Shown here: positions 1 through 7,095 of the stretch, piece after piece
How positions within the stretch are numbered: the first letter of the stretch is position 1
How the letters are laid out: each line of letters opens with the position of its first letter
Assembly (NCBI GenBank): GCA_003529325.1
Contig: DPVW01000305.1
Location: forward strand, 1-11,455
Source: Candidatus Latescibacterota bacterium
GTDB taxonomy: Bacteria > Latescibacterota > UBA2968 > UBA8231
Direction of reading: 5' to 3'
DNA: 11,455 nt
The notes under the pieces: generated by a model
Databases searched by the model: none
What the model saw: only the letters and a program-made list of their open reading frames with translations
Told to the model about the DNA's origin: nothing
Program-made: the position numbers and the translations under genes

Positions 1-132
1 TGCGGTGGACACATTCTGCTGGAGGGTGTTCCTGGCCTCGCCAAAACCCTCACCGTCAGCAGTCTTGCGCGCATCATCCAGGCTCGTTTCAATCGCCTTC
101 AGTTTAGGGGCGACGACATGTACTGCGTGTGA
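1..132 (+). pseudogene. MoxR-family AAA+ ATPase, internal fragment cut at both ends
   Basis: Frame 1 reads from the window edge to TGA at 130-132. It begins with the Walker A part of a MoxR ATPase: [15 protein letters not shown], followed by [14 protein letters not shown]. MoxR proteins are AAA+ ATPases of roughly 320-330 residues that sit next to DUF58 and VWA-domain proteins and are thought to act as chaperones. The family normally continues after the QF with a TPDLLPSDI-like stretch. Here the reading changes at codon 36 to RGDDMYCV and stops. Walker B, sensor and arginine-finger regions are therefore absent. The 5' end lies outside the window. The fragment cannot hydrolyse ATP. Family identity is read from motifs. 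Whether the truncation is biological or an assembly join is not decidable here. Confidence 0.8.
104..108. other. Deletion-like junction between moxR and DUF58 gene
   Basis: MoxR homology in frame 1 ends at the TTT codon 103-105. DUF58 homology in frame 3 can be read back to a GGG codon at 108-110 (residues [14 protein letters not shown]), immediately after an in-frame TAG at 105-107. The switch from one family to the other therefore takes no more than about 3 bases and leaves no spacer. Judged from typical family lengths, about 1.2 kb of coding sequence is missing (the last three quarters of moxR and the first half of the DUF58 gene). This figure is an inference. Confidence 0.7.
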
Positions 133-575
133 TCAGAGAGTTGCTCTATCATCGCCCGAAAGGTCGCTGTACTTCCATCGCCACGGCTCTGCAGACTCTG
201 GACAGGGTGGTGCGGCGACACGCCGTCGTTTTCGTCATCTCCGACTTTATCGATTCAGGCTACGAGCGCGCCCTGCAGCGTGCCAGTCGTCGTCACGATG
301 TGATCGCAGTCAGCATCTCGGATCCCCGCGAAGGCGAACTCCCCGACGTCGGGTTTCTGACCTTGCATGATGCCGAATCAGGGCAACAACTGGTTGTTGA
401 CAGCTCGGACGAGTCAGTGCGCGAGGCTTTTGCCGATCGTTGGAAGCTGACCGTCGCCGAACGCACCCGCACATTTCGTCGACTCGCAGTTGACGAGGTC
501 CACATCGATGCTGCATCCGGTGACTACGTAGAACCCCTGGCCCGCTTTTTCGAGGGCCGCATGAGCCGCAATTAA
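129..575 (+). CDS. DUF58 protein, C-terminal half only
   Basis: The open frame can begin at GTG 129 and gives 148 residues. Homology runs a little further upstream, to base 108, where a TAG blocks the frame. The sequence resembles the second half of DUF58 proteins: a [13 protein letters not shown] segment, the buried strand [14 protein letters not shown], then [19 protein letters not shown] and a tail with [11 protein letters not shown]. Full DUF58 proteins are about 300 residues, with an N-terminal membrane hairpin and a VWA-like DxSxS metal site. Both would lie in the missing half. DUF58 proteins are usual partners of MoxR ATPases. I see no ribosome binding site ahead of GTG 129, so translation is doubtful and this may be a remnant. 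It ends 26 bases before the ABC ATPase gene. Confidence 0.75.
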   Translation: MIRELLYHRPKGRCTSIATALQTLDRVVRRHAVVFVISDFIDSGYERALQRASRRHDVIAVSISDPREGELPDVGFLTLHDAESGQQLVVDSSDESVREAFADRWKLTVAERTRTFRRLAVDEVHIDAASGDYVEPLARFFEGRMSRN

Positions 576-585
576 AGTTGCAAGC

Positions 586-591
586 AGGAGG
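586..591 (+). promoter_or_regulatory. Strong Shine-Dalgarno AGGAGG for the ABC ATPase gene
   Basis: AGGAGG lies 10 bases before GTG 602. It supports that GTG as the start of the ABC ATPase, since no ATG is available near the expected family N-terminus. Confidence 0.75.
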
Positions 592-601
592 AATCTGACC
601 G

Positions 602-1543
602 GTGATCGAAGTTCACGAATTGACCAAGCAATACGGAGATGTGACGGCCGTCGACAGCCTATCGTTCAAGGCCGAATCCGGGGAAATCATGGGGTTTCTT
701 GGCCCAAATGGTGCTGGCAAGACAACGACGATGCGAATGTTGACCTGCTACCTGCCACCGTCCTCAGGTACGGCCAGTGTCGATGGCTTCGATATCGGCG
801 AAGCATCGCTTGAAGTCAGGCGTCGAATCGGCTATCTGCCGGAGTTACCACCACTCTATCTCGACATGACTGTCGATGCCTATCTGGCCTTCGTCGCCAA
901 GATCAAGGGGGTGCCTTCCGCACAACTGCGATCGCGCATCGACGACACCATGCAGAAGACCGGTGTGCACCATGTGGCGCGCACCATCATCGGCCACCTG
1001 TCAAAGGGCTACCGGCAGCGTGTCGGTCTGGCCCAGGCGCTGGTGCACAATCCTTCCGTGCTCATCCTCGATGAGCCAACCGTCGGGCTCGATCCCAAAC
1101 AGATCATCGAGATTCGCGAGACGATCAAGTCTCTGCGTGGCGAACACACGATCATCTTGAGCACACATATCCTGCCGGAAGTGGCGATGACCTGCGACAA
1201 AGTTGTCATCATCAACAATGGCCGCATCGTCGGCGAAGGCTCTCCCGAGAGTCTGACGGCACAGTTGCAGGAGGGAGAGATCCTTCGTGCCCAGGTAGCC
1301 GGGGAGCAGGACGCGGTGCAGGCGTTGTTGACGGCAGTTCCTGGCGTGCTCGAAGTGCAGCACGAAGAGACCGCCGCCGGGGGCGCATTTCTGATCACGA
1401 CGGCTCCGGGTCAGGACGTGCGTGACCCACTGGCAAAGGCCGTCGTTGATGGCGGTTTTGGACTGCGCGAACTGCGCAGCATAGACATGTCGCTGGAGGA
1501 TGTCTTCCTGCGGCTGACAAATGAAGAACGGGTGGAGGCTTAG
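602..1543 (+). CDS. GldA-like ABC transporter ATP-binding protein
   Basis: This 313-residue protein starts at GTG. It carries all ABC ATPase motifs: Walker A GPNGAGKT (34-41), signature LSKGYRQR (133-140), Walker B VLILDEPT (153-160), D-loop GLDP (162-165) and switch histidine STH (187-189). The Q-loop position reads GYLPE (77-81), with glutamate in place of glutamine, as is frequent in this subfamily. The last 90 residues form the C-terminal domain typical of ABC-2 type exporters and end in SLEDVFLRLT. It would energise the permease encoded next, at the inner face of the cytoplasmic membrane. The stop is 10 bases before the permease start. GldA is the gliding-motility homologue in Flavobacterium. 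In other bacteria the same ATPase-permease-GldG-DUF4340 set has no settled substrate, so motility should not be assumed. Confidence 0.9.
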   Translation: MIEVHELTKQYGDVTAVDSLSFKAESGEIMGFLGPNGAGKTTTMRMLTCYLPPSSGTASVDGFDIGEASLEVRRRIGYLPELPPLYLDMTVDAYLAFVAKIKGVPSAQLRSRIDDTMQKTGVHHVARTIIGHLSKGYRQRVGLAQALVHNPSVLILDEPTVGLDPKQIIEIRETIKSLRGEHTIILSTHILPEVAMTCDKVVIINNGRIVGEGSPESLTAQLQEGEILRAQVAGEQDAVQALLTAVPGVLEVQHEETAAGGAFLITTAPGQDVRDPLAKAVVDGGFGLRELRSIDMSLEDVFLRLTNEERVEA

Positions 1544-1553
1544 AGGACTCACG

Positions 1554-2336
1554 ATGCGCAATTTCCTGGCCATTTATACAAAAGAGATGCGATCCTACTT
1601 CGTGTCCCCAGTGGCATACGTCATCGCTGGTGTTTTTCTGTTTCTCACCGGCTATCTGTTTCGCAACATCCTGATGCAGTTCAACTACTGGTGTCTGCAG
1701 TTCAGCCAGCGCCAGCAGTACATGCAGGGCGGTATGCCGAACCTCAATCTCAACGAGATGGTGGTCACGCAGTTTTTTGCCGTGATGGACTTCATCTGGT
1801 TGATGGTCGTGCCCATGCTGACCATGCGACTGTTCGCCGAAGAGAAGAAGAGCGGCACCATCGAATTGCTGATGACATCCCCTATATCGACAACGCAGGT
1901 GCTGTTGGGCAAATTTTTCGCCGCCCTGTCTCTCTATACGGCGATCGTTGCACTGACACTTGTTTACTGTCTCATCCTTGAAGCCTATGGCGATCCGGAC
2001 TGGGGGCCTATCTGGTCGGCGTATCTGGGCTACCTGCTACTGGGTGGAACCTTCATCGGTGTCGGTGTGCTGGCCTCCTCCCTGACGGAAAATCAGATCG
2101 TTGCCGTCTTGCTCGCCTTCGGTACCTTGTTGCTTCTCTGGTTGATCGACTGGTCTGCGAGCTTTGCGGGTCCCACGGCGGCGAAAATTCTCAGCTATCT
2201 GTCCATCATCCAACATCTGCAGGATTTCCAGCGAGGCGTCATCGACACAGGTGATGTCGTGTTCTATCTCAGCTTTACCTTCTTCACCCTGTTTCTGACG
2301 ACCCGGGTTCTCGAGTCAAGGCGCTGGCGGCGATGA
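1554..2336 (+). CDS. ABC-2 type permease, GldF-like
   Basis: This 260-residue integral membrane protein has about six hydrophobic segments. Its N-terminus reads MRNFLAIYTKEMRSYFVSP, the usual beginning of ABC-2 permeases in this cluster. A characteristic cytoplasmic stretch, RLFAEEKKSGTIELLMTSP, follows. An in-frame ATG at 1521 lies inside the ATPase gene. I prefer ATG 1554 because AGAGGA (1542-1547) sits 6 bases upstream and the family N-terminus begins there. The TGA stop overlaps the ATG of the next gene by four bases (ATGA), which implies translational coupling. It is the membrane channel partner of the upstream ATPase. The substrate is not known. Confidence 0.88.
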   Translation: MRNFLAIYTKEMRSYFVSPVAYVIAGVFLFLTGYLFRNILMQFNYWCLQFSQRQQYMQGGMPNLNLNEMVVTQFFAVMDFIWLMVVPMLTMRLFAEEKKSGTIELLMTSPISTTQVLLGKFFAALSLYTAIVALTLVYCLILEAYGDPDWGPIWSAYLGYLLLGGTFIGVGVLASSLTENQIVAVLLAFGTLLLLWLIDWSASFAGPTAAKILSYLSIIQHLQDFQRGVIDTGDVVFYLSFTFFTLFLTTRVLESRRWRR

Positions 2337-5300
2337 AGACATACGCCACACCCATCAGCCTCGTTGGTGCCGCCCTCCTCGTATCCGGTGGTCTTGCGCT
2401 GGTCCTGGCCGCTGAGACGATGTGGTTGCCGGCGGTTAATGTCGGCCTGGGTATCCTGCTGGTCGCTGGTGCGGGGGCTCTGAATCCCGATCTGTTCCAC
2501 CACTATGGTCGCTGGTTGAATGCGTTCTGGGGTGGCATCATGGTGTTGGCCATCCTCGTGATGGTCAACTTCCTCGTGGATCGCTACCCTCAGCGTCTGG
2601 ACGTGACAGCAGGCAAGCTGCACAGTCTGGCGCCGCTGACGGTGCAGACGCTGGAGGATCTTGAGATCGATGTCGAGGCCGTCGCCTTTATGGAAGACGG
2701 TACGGACGAGGCATTACGTGTTCTGTTGGAGGAATTTTCCGTGCATGGCGGGGGACAGTTCTCCTACGAGTTCGTCGACCCGGATCAAGACCCGGAGCGG
2801 ACACGGGAATACGAGGTACGCAGCTACAATACCCTCGTGATTGGTGCCACTTCCGTGGTCGGCGTCGGCGAGTCCTCCCGCCAGCGGCTCACAGAGTTGA
2901 CCGAGAAGGAGATCGCCAACGCCCTGCTGAAGGTGATACGCAACCGGCGCGAGGTCGTCTACGTTTCGGTTGGCCACGGAGAGCGTGGGTTCACCGAGCA
3001 CGAGCAGGATATGAAACCCCTGCACGAGCGCCTGTTGGAAGTCGACTACGTCGTTCGGGATTCGCTATTTCTGGCACGTGAGGGGGATGTTCCCGAAGAT
3101 GCCAGTGTCCTGGTGATCGCCGGACCACGCACACCTTTTCTGCAGACCGAGGTCGAGGCTGTACGTCGTTATATGGAACGGGGTGGCTCCGTGTTGCTGC
3201 TCATCGATCCACTCTACGAGACCGGCCTGGAACCACTGATTGGCGAGTGGGGGGTTGAAGTGGGTGACGACTTCGTCATCGACACCAGTGGCATCGGTTC
3301 TCTTTTTGGTCTCGACTTTACGATTCCTGTCGTCACCACCTACCATGCTGAACATCCCATCGTGCGCCAACACCGCAGTGGGGTGATGACCTTCTTCGAG
3401 TTGGCCCGTTCGGTACGTCTCGACTCCGTCGCGCTGGAGACGATTCAGGCGCAGGGGGCGATCCTTGCATATACCAGTGATGCCAGCTGGGGGGAAGTAG
3501 ATCTGTCCGTGCTGCGCGACACCGGCGGCGATCGCACCGTCAGTCTGGATGACGACGATCTGCCCGGTCCCGTCGGTCTCGCCGTCGCCGTGCGCGACAC
3601 CGTGGGCGAGGGTGGGCGACTCGTGGTTTTCGGTGATTCCGACATCGCCACCGGCCGCTACTTCGGCTTGCAGGGCAATGGTGACCTGGTACTCAATGCT
3701 ATCAGTTGGCTGGCTGAAGATGAGAGCCTGATCTCGATTCGACCACGCGAAGCCGGATACAACCCCATTGCCCTTACAGAGGGCCAGTCGGACTTGGTTT
3801 TCTGGATCACCGTCATTCTCTATCCGGGGTTGGTGGCCATTGTGGGTTTTGTCGTCGTCTCGCGTAAGGGACGCTGGAGCCTACGCGATCTGTTGGCCGC
3901 TGGGGTGGGTGTCGTTCTCTCTCTGGGCGTGCTGGCACTGCTCAACTTCATGGGTGACAGGTATCATCTGCGGGTGGATCTCACTGAGGATCAGCTTTAC
4001 ACCCTGTCCACCGACACGCGTCAGTTGTTGCAGCAAGTAGAGGATGAAGGCGGACTGATCCGCGTCAAGACTTTCATGAGTGAAATCGAGGGTGGTCGCT
4101 ACCAGGATCTCATGAAGGAATTCGGCTATTCGACCCCGAATTTTGAATACGAAATCATCGACCCGCAGAAAGAGGCGCTGCAGGTGCGTCAGTATGGTGT
4201 GCGTGAGCGGGGCACCTCTATCATTGAGTTCACCGGTGATGGCACCGTAGTGGCCGAACGGATCACGGAACAGTCTGAAGAGGCATTAACAAACGCCATC
4301 CGTCGAGCCATGGTGGCAGACGAACGTATCATCGCCTTCACCGATGGACATCAAGAGGGTGAGTTGACCGGCGTTGATGGTGCGGGTTTCAGTATCCTGA
4401 ACGGCCGCTTGAAGGAGCTGAACCTACAGATCGAGCCAGATATCAAACTAGACGCAGGCGCCCTTGAGGGTGTCTCTCTGTTGGCCATGATCGGCCCCAA
4501 AACTCCGCTTTCGGCTGAGGCCGTCGCTGCCGTGGCACGGTATCTCCGAGGTGGCGGAGATCTGCTGTTGCTCGTCGATCCGGCGACCCAGAGTGGTCTC
4601 GAGCAGCTGCTGCGTGACGAATACGACATCGACATCGGTGACAATTTCGTCGTGGACCTGAGTGGACTCGGGCAGATGTTTGGCGCCGACGTCTCCGTAC
4701 CGGTGGTTCTCAACTATGCCGACCACCCGATCACCGAGCGCATGGCACGGGGGACGATGAGCTTTTTCCCCTGGGCGCGTTCCGTCTCGGCAGTCACGCA
4801 AACCGGTGGTGCTACTGAACTGATGCACACCGACCGCAACGCCTGGGGCGAGTCCGATCTCGGGATAGTCTCCGGCAATGGCGGTGAGGTCGACTACAAC
4901 GCCGAGAGCGATGCGCCTGGTCCCCTGTCGCTGGCCGTGGCGGTGACCGCCGAAGCAGATTCAGCCGCCGAGGGCGAGAGCACGCGCATCGTCGTTTTCG
5001 GCGACACTGACTTTGCCAGCAATCAGTACTTTGGTGAACAAGCCAACGGCGAGCTGATCGCTGGGGCGATTCGCTGGCTGGTCGAGGGCGAGGGCAACCT
5101 CACCATCCCGGCCAGGGAGCCCCGTTTCAATCCCATCAATCTGGTCGGCAACGCCGGGTCCACGGTTCTCTGGCTTTCCGTCTTCGTCCTGCCCTTCGCT
5201 GTCGCCCTGTCCGGCTTCGTCATCATGCTGCGCCGAGGGTACGAAACATATTCCAGCGGCTTTGTCTCATGGCTGGTCTACAACTTTGCCGCCACGGCGG

Positions 5301-5611
5301 TCTACTACTTCATCGTCGCCGTCATCGGTGCCAGTGAGGGCAGTCTCCTCCAGGGCGAGGGCTCTCTGCTGTTGGCGCTGGCCAGTGCCGGCGTCGCCAC
5401 CGGTCTCTTTCTGCGACTGCCCATTGCGTGGCCCCTGGCTCTGGGTTTGGCCGTCGCCAATGCCGGTTTGTCTTTCGTCGTTATCCCCGAGAACACGCTG
5501 CAGTTGGTGTTTACCGGGTTGAGTATTGCCAACGGCTGCATCCTTGTGTGGATTCGACAGGACTTCCAGCCGGTAGCAGCAGCTTCCCCGGCGACCATCG
5601 GAGGGGACTAA
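2333..5611 (+). CDS. Double-length GldG-like protein with two tandem GldG units
   Basis: The protein has 1092 residues, about twice the usual GldG family size of 500-600. The N-terminus has three hydrophobic segments (about 8-26, 31-49, 62-82). Unit 1 has its large extracytoplasmic domain at about 83-475 and a closing membrane helix at 486-509. Unit 2 repeats this: helix 519-541, domain 541-930, helix 944-966. Both domains begin with the family signature (RLDVTAGKLHSLA at 88-100; RVDLTEDQLYTLS at 547-559). Both also carry SVLLLIDP/DLLLLVDP, a VGDDFVIDTSGIG-like stretch and a VVFGDSD/VVFGDTD motif. About four further hydrophobic segments close the protein (979-1073). GldG proteins work with a GldA/GldF ABC transporter. 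The gene overlaps the permease by four bases and ends 4 bases before the DUF4340 gene. The frame is uninterrupted, and the two halves have clearly diverged from each other. Confidence 0.88.
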   Translation: MKTYATPISLVGAALLVSGGLALVLAAETMWLPAVNVGLGILLVAGAGALNPDLFHHYGRWLNAFWGGIMVLAILVMVNFLVDRYPQRLDVTAGKLHSLAPLTVQTLEDLEIDVEAVAFMEDGTDEALRVLLEEFSVHGGGQFSYEFVDPDQDPERTREYEVRSYNTLVIGATSVVGVGESSRQRLTELTEKEIANALLKVIRNRREVVYVSVGHGERGFTEHEQDMKPLHERLLEVDYVVRDSLFLAREGDVPEDASVLVIAGPRTPFLQTEVEAVRRYMERGGSVLLLIDPLYETGLEPLIGEWGVEVGDDFVIDTSGIGSLFGLDFTIPVVTTYHAEHPIVRQHRSGVMTFFELARSVRLDSVALETIQAQGAILAYTSDASWGEVDLSVLRDTGGDRTVSLDDDDLPGPVGLAVAVRDTVGEGGRLVVFGDSDIATGRYFGLQGNGDLVLNAISWLAEDESLISIRPREAGYNPIALTEGQSDLVFWITVILYPGLVAIVGFVVVSRKGRWSLRDLLAAGVGVVLSLGVLALLNFMGDRYHLRVDLTEDQLYTLSTDTRQLLQQVEDEGGLIRVKTFMSEIEGGRYQDLMKEFGYSTPNFEYEIIDPQKEALQVRQYGVRERGTSIIEFTGDGTVVAERITEQSEEALTNAIRRAMVADERIIAFTDGHQEGELTGVDGAGFSILNGRLKELNLQIEPDIKLDAGALEGVSLLAMIGPKTPLSAEAVAAVARYLRGGGDLLLLVDPATQSGLEQLLRDEYDIDIGDNFVVDLSGLGQMFGADVSVPVVLNYADHPITERMARGTMSFFPWARSVSAVTQTGGATELMHTDRNAWGESDLGIVSGNGGEVDYNAESDAPGPLSLAVAVTAEADSAAEGESTRIVVFGDTDFASNQYFGEQANGELIAGAIRWLVEGEGNLTIPAREPRFNPINLVGNAGSTVLWLSVFVLPFAVALSGFVIMLRRGYETYSSGFVSWLVYNFAATAVYYFIVAVIGASEGSLLQGEGSLLLALASAGVATGLFLRLPIAWPLALGLAVANAGLSFVVIPENTLQLVFTGLSIANGCILVWIRQDFQPVAAASPATIGGD
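2516..3862 (+). repeat. GldG unit 1 (helix-domain-helix), coding repeat
   Basis: This stretch encodes residues 62-510: a transmembrane helix, the GldG extracytoplasmic domain and a second transmembrane helix. It aligns by eye with residues 519-966 across its full length, including both flanking helices. Clear matching stretches are FVIDTSGIGSLFG with FVVDLSGLGQMFG, and RYFGLQGNGDLVLNAISWL with QYFGEQANGELIAGAIRWL. Confidence 0.8.
3887..5230 (+). repeat. GldG unit 2 (helix-domain-helix), coding repeat
   Basis: This second copy encodes residues 519-966. It follows unit 1 after a linker of about 8 residues. It keeps the same order of segments and the same conserved positions, but with substantial protein divergence and no long stretch of nucleotide identity that I can see. 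This points to an old duplication or fusion of two related genes, not a recent tandem copy. Confidence 0.8.
5600..5606 (+). promoter_or_regulatory. Shine-Dalgarno GGAGGGG that decides the DUF4340 start
   Basis: Two ATGs lie close together. The ATG at 5611 overlaps the preceding TAA and opens only a four-codon frame. GGAGGGG is 9 bases before ATG 5616, which opens the long frame. Confidence 0.65.
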
Positions 5612-5615
5612 TGTC

Positions 5616-7079
5616 ATGCGACTGAAGACGAACTTTGTCATCAGCGTTGTCTTCATCGCCCTACTCGGGTTCGTCTATTTTTACGAGATCAAGGGGGGAG
5701 AGGAGCGCCGTGCTGAAGCCGAGCGTCAGCGTCAGATGCTTGATTTCAGCGATCATGAGGTGCAGCGGTTGACCATTGATCATGGCGACACGTTGTTGGT
5801 CGTCGAACGGCAGGAGAATGCTTGGCGCTTGATCTCTCCTGTAGAGACCGATGCCGATGCCGATGCCATCGATCGGTACCTTCGTACCCTGCACGAGATG
5901 GAGGTCGAGGGGGATCCGGTACGCGACAATGTGGCCATTGCCGCCGATGCGTCGATTGTCAACCAATACGGCCTTGATGCGCCGCGTCTTCGGGTCCATG
6001 TCGGTTTGCTGGCTGACGCCGAGCCGCTGGACAGCTTGCGCTTTGGGGACGATACCCCGACGGATCGATTCACCTACGTGCAACGCAGCGACACGGCCAA
6101 TCCTGAGATCATGCGGGTGCGAGCGTGGCGCTTTGACAACCTCGACAAATCGGTTTTTGATCTGCGGGACCGGCGCCTGATTGCCTTTGACGCAGATGAA
6201 GTGCGTCGTCTGCGCTTGCAACAATCCGACGGACCCGCACTCGAGGCATCACGCGAAACCGGCACATGGCAGCTTCTGACGCCCCTGCCACGCCGCGCCG
6301 ATGACAGTGGCATCAATGGCATCCTCACCCGTTTGCAGAATGCCAAGACGGAACGAATCGTATACGAAAGTCCGACCTCACAACAGCTCGTCGATGCCGG
6401 ACTGTCTGCCGAGCAGGAGTCGATTGCGCTGACCCTGTGGATCGGTGATGATCGCGTTGAAAAGCGGCTTCGAGTCGGTGCCAGTCTCGGTGCCGAAGAT
6501 AACAGTGGTGGCCTGCAGGCGACCGACACGAGTCGGCCTCACATATTCCTTGTCGACTCCACCCTCGTGCGTTCATTGCGGTCGACTGCCGCCGATTTGC
6601 GAGACAAGAAGGTCTTCCCAATCGATAGCGATCAGGTCACCGCCATCGCCTTGCACGAGGGGAGTGCCACTGCCTTCTCCGCCCAGCGGGACAGCGCCGG
6701 TACGTGGACCTTGCCAGCGACACCCGACCGGGAGGCAAAGACCTGGCGCCTCAACAGTCTGTTGACCGACTTGAACGGACTACAGGCAGTACGCTTCGCC
6801 GCCGACGCTGCGACCGAGGCGGAACTCGGCCTGGCGCGATTTGGTCTCGACGCACCCCAATTGTCGATTGTCGTCACTCTTAGTGATGGTACCACGTCAC
6901 GGCTGCAGATCGGGGACAGCCGCGATGGCGAGGTGTTCGTTCTGAGTGATGAGGTCCTCAGTGTCAACGTCGTCGACGAGGACGCCGTCGAGGGTCTCCA
7001 TCTCGACCTCGATGATGTGTCACAAGAGCATGCGCCACAGACGAATGGCACAGACGCCGATCCTGCGTCGGCACAATAA
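5616..7079 (+). CDS. DUF4340 protein, three-module, membrane-anchored
   Basis: This 487-residue protein has a single N-terminal membrane anchor (about 6-24). The rest is predicted to lie outside the cytoplasm. The family's repeating pattern is visible three times: modules at about 43-190, 191-336 and 337-465. Each has a strand-rich start ending in a tryptophan motif (ENAWRLISP, TGTWQLLTP, AGTWTLPAT). A helix follows with a leucine pattern (YLRTLHEMEVE, ILTRLQNAKTE, LLTDLNGLQAV), then a GL(D/S)A stretch and an (L)xxGD/GAS turn. Module 3 lacks the trailing DLRDRR/DLRDKK end seen in modules 1 and 2. DUF4340 proteins usually sit directly after GldG in ABC clusters. Their biochemical role is unknown, and a periplasmic accessory role is inferred from position. 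The C-terminus is a polar tail. Confidence 0.85.
   Translation: MRLKTNFVISVVFIALLGFVYFYEIKGGEERRAEAERQRQMLDFSDHEVQRLTIDHGDTLLVVERQENAWRLISPVETDADADAIDRYLRTLHEMEVEGDPVRDNVAIAADASIVNQYGLDAPRLRVHVGLLADAEPLDSLRFGDDTPTDRFTYVQRSDTANPEIMRVRAWRFDNLDKSVFDLRDRRLIAFDADEVRRLRLQQSDGPALEASRETGTWQLLTPLPRRADDSGINGILTRLQNAKTERIVYESPTSQQLVDAGLSAEQESIALTLWIGDDRVEKRLRVGASLGAEDNSGGLQATDTSRPHIFLVDSTLVRSLRSTAADLRDKKVFPIDSDQVTAIALHEGSATAFSAQRDSAGTWTLPATPDREAKTWRLNSLLTDLNGLQAVRFAADAATEAELGLARFGLDAPQLSIVVTLSDGTTSRLQIGDSRDGEVFVLSDEVLSVNVVDEDAVEGLHLDLDDVSQEHAPQTNGTDADPASAQ
5849..5866 (+). repeat. Hexamer CGATGC repeated three times
   Basis: Three perfect copies of CGATGC encode the DADADA stretch in the first DUF4340 module. 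It is a small in-frame repeat with no effect on the reading frame if it changes by whole units. Confidence 0.7.
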
Positions 7080-7095
7080 GCGTTAGGCCAATACT

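Noticed and set aside
5..370. A 121-residue + strand open frame at the left end
   Set aside because: It is arginine- and serine-rich, shows no family pattern, and overlaps recognisable MoxR and DUF58 readings in the other two frames.
830..846. Glutamate instead of glutamine at the Q-loop of the ABC ATPase (GYLPE)
   Set aside because: This substitution is frequent in ATPases of ABC-2 type exporters, so it is not evidence of an inactive or new protein.
1001..1573. A 190-residue minus-strand open frame across the ABC ATPase gene
   Set aside because: It lies antisense to a gene with every ABC motif and has no recognisable domain. It is a shadow of the codon bias.
5661..6224. A 187-residue minus-strand open frame opposite the DUF4340 gene
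   Set aside because: There is no ribosome binding site or domain, and the + strand reading has a clear anchor and repeated family motifs.
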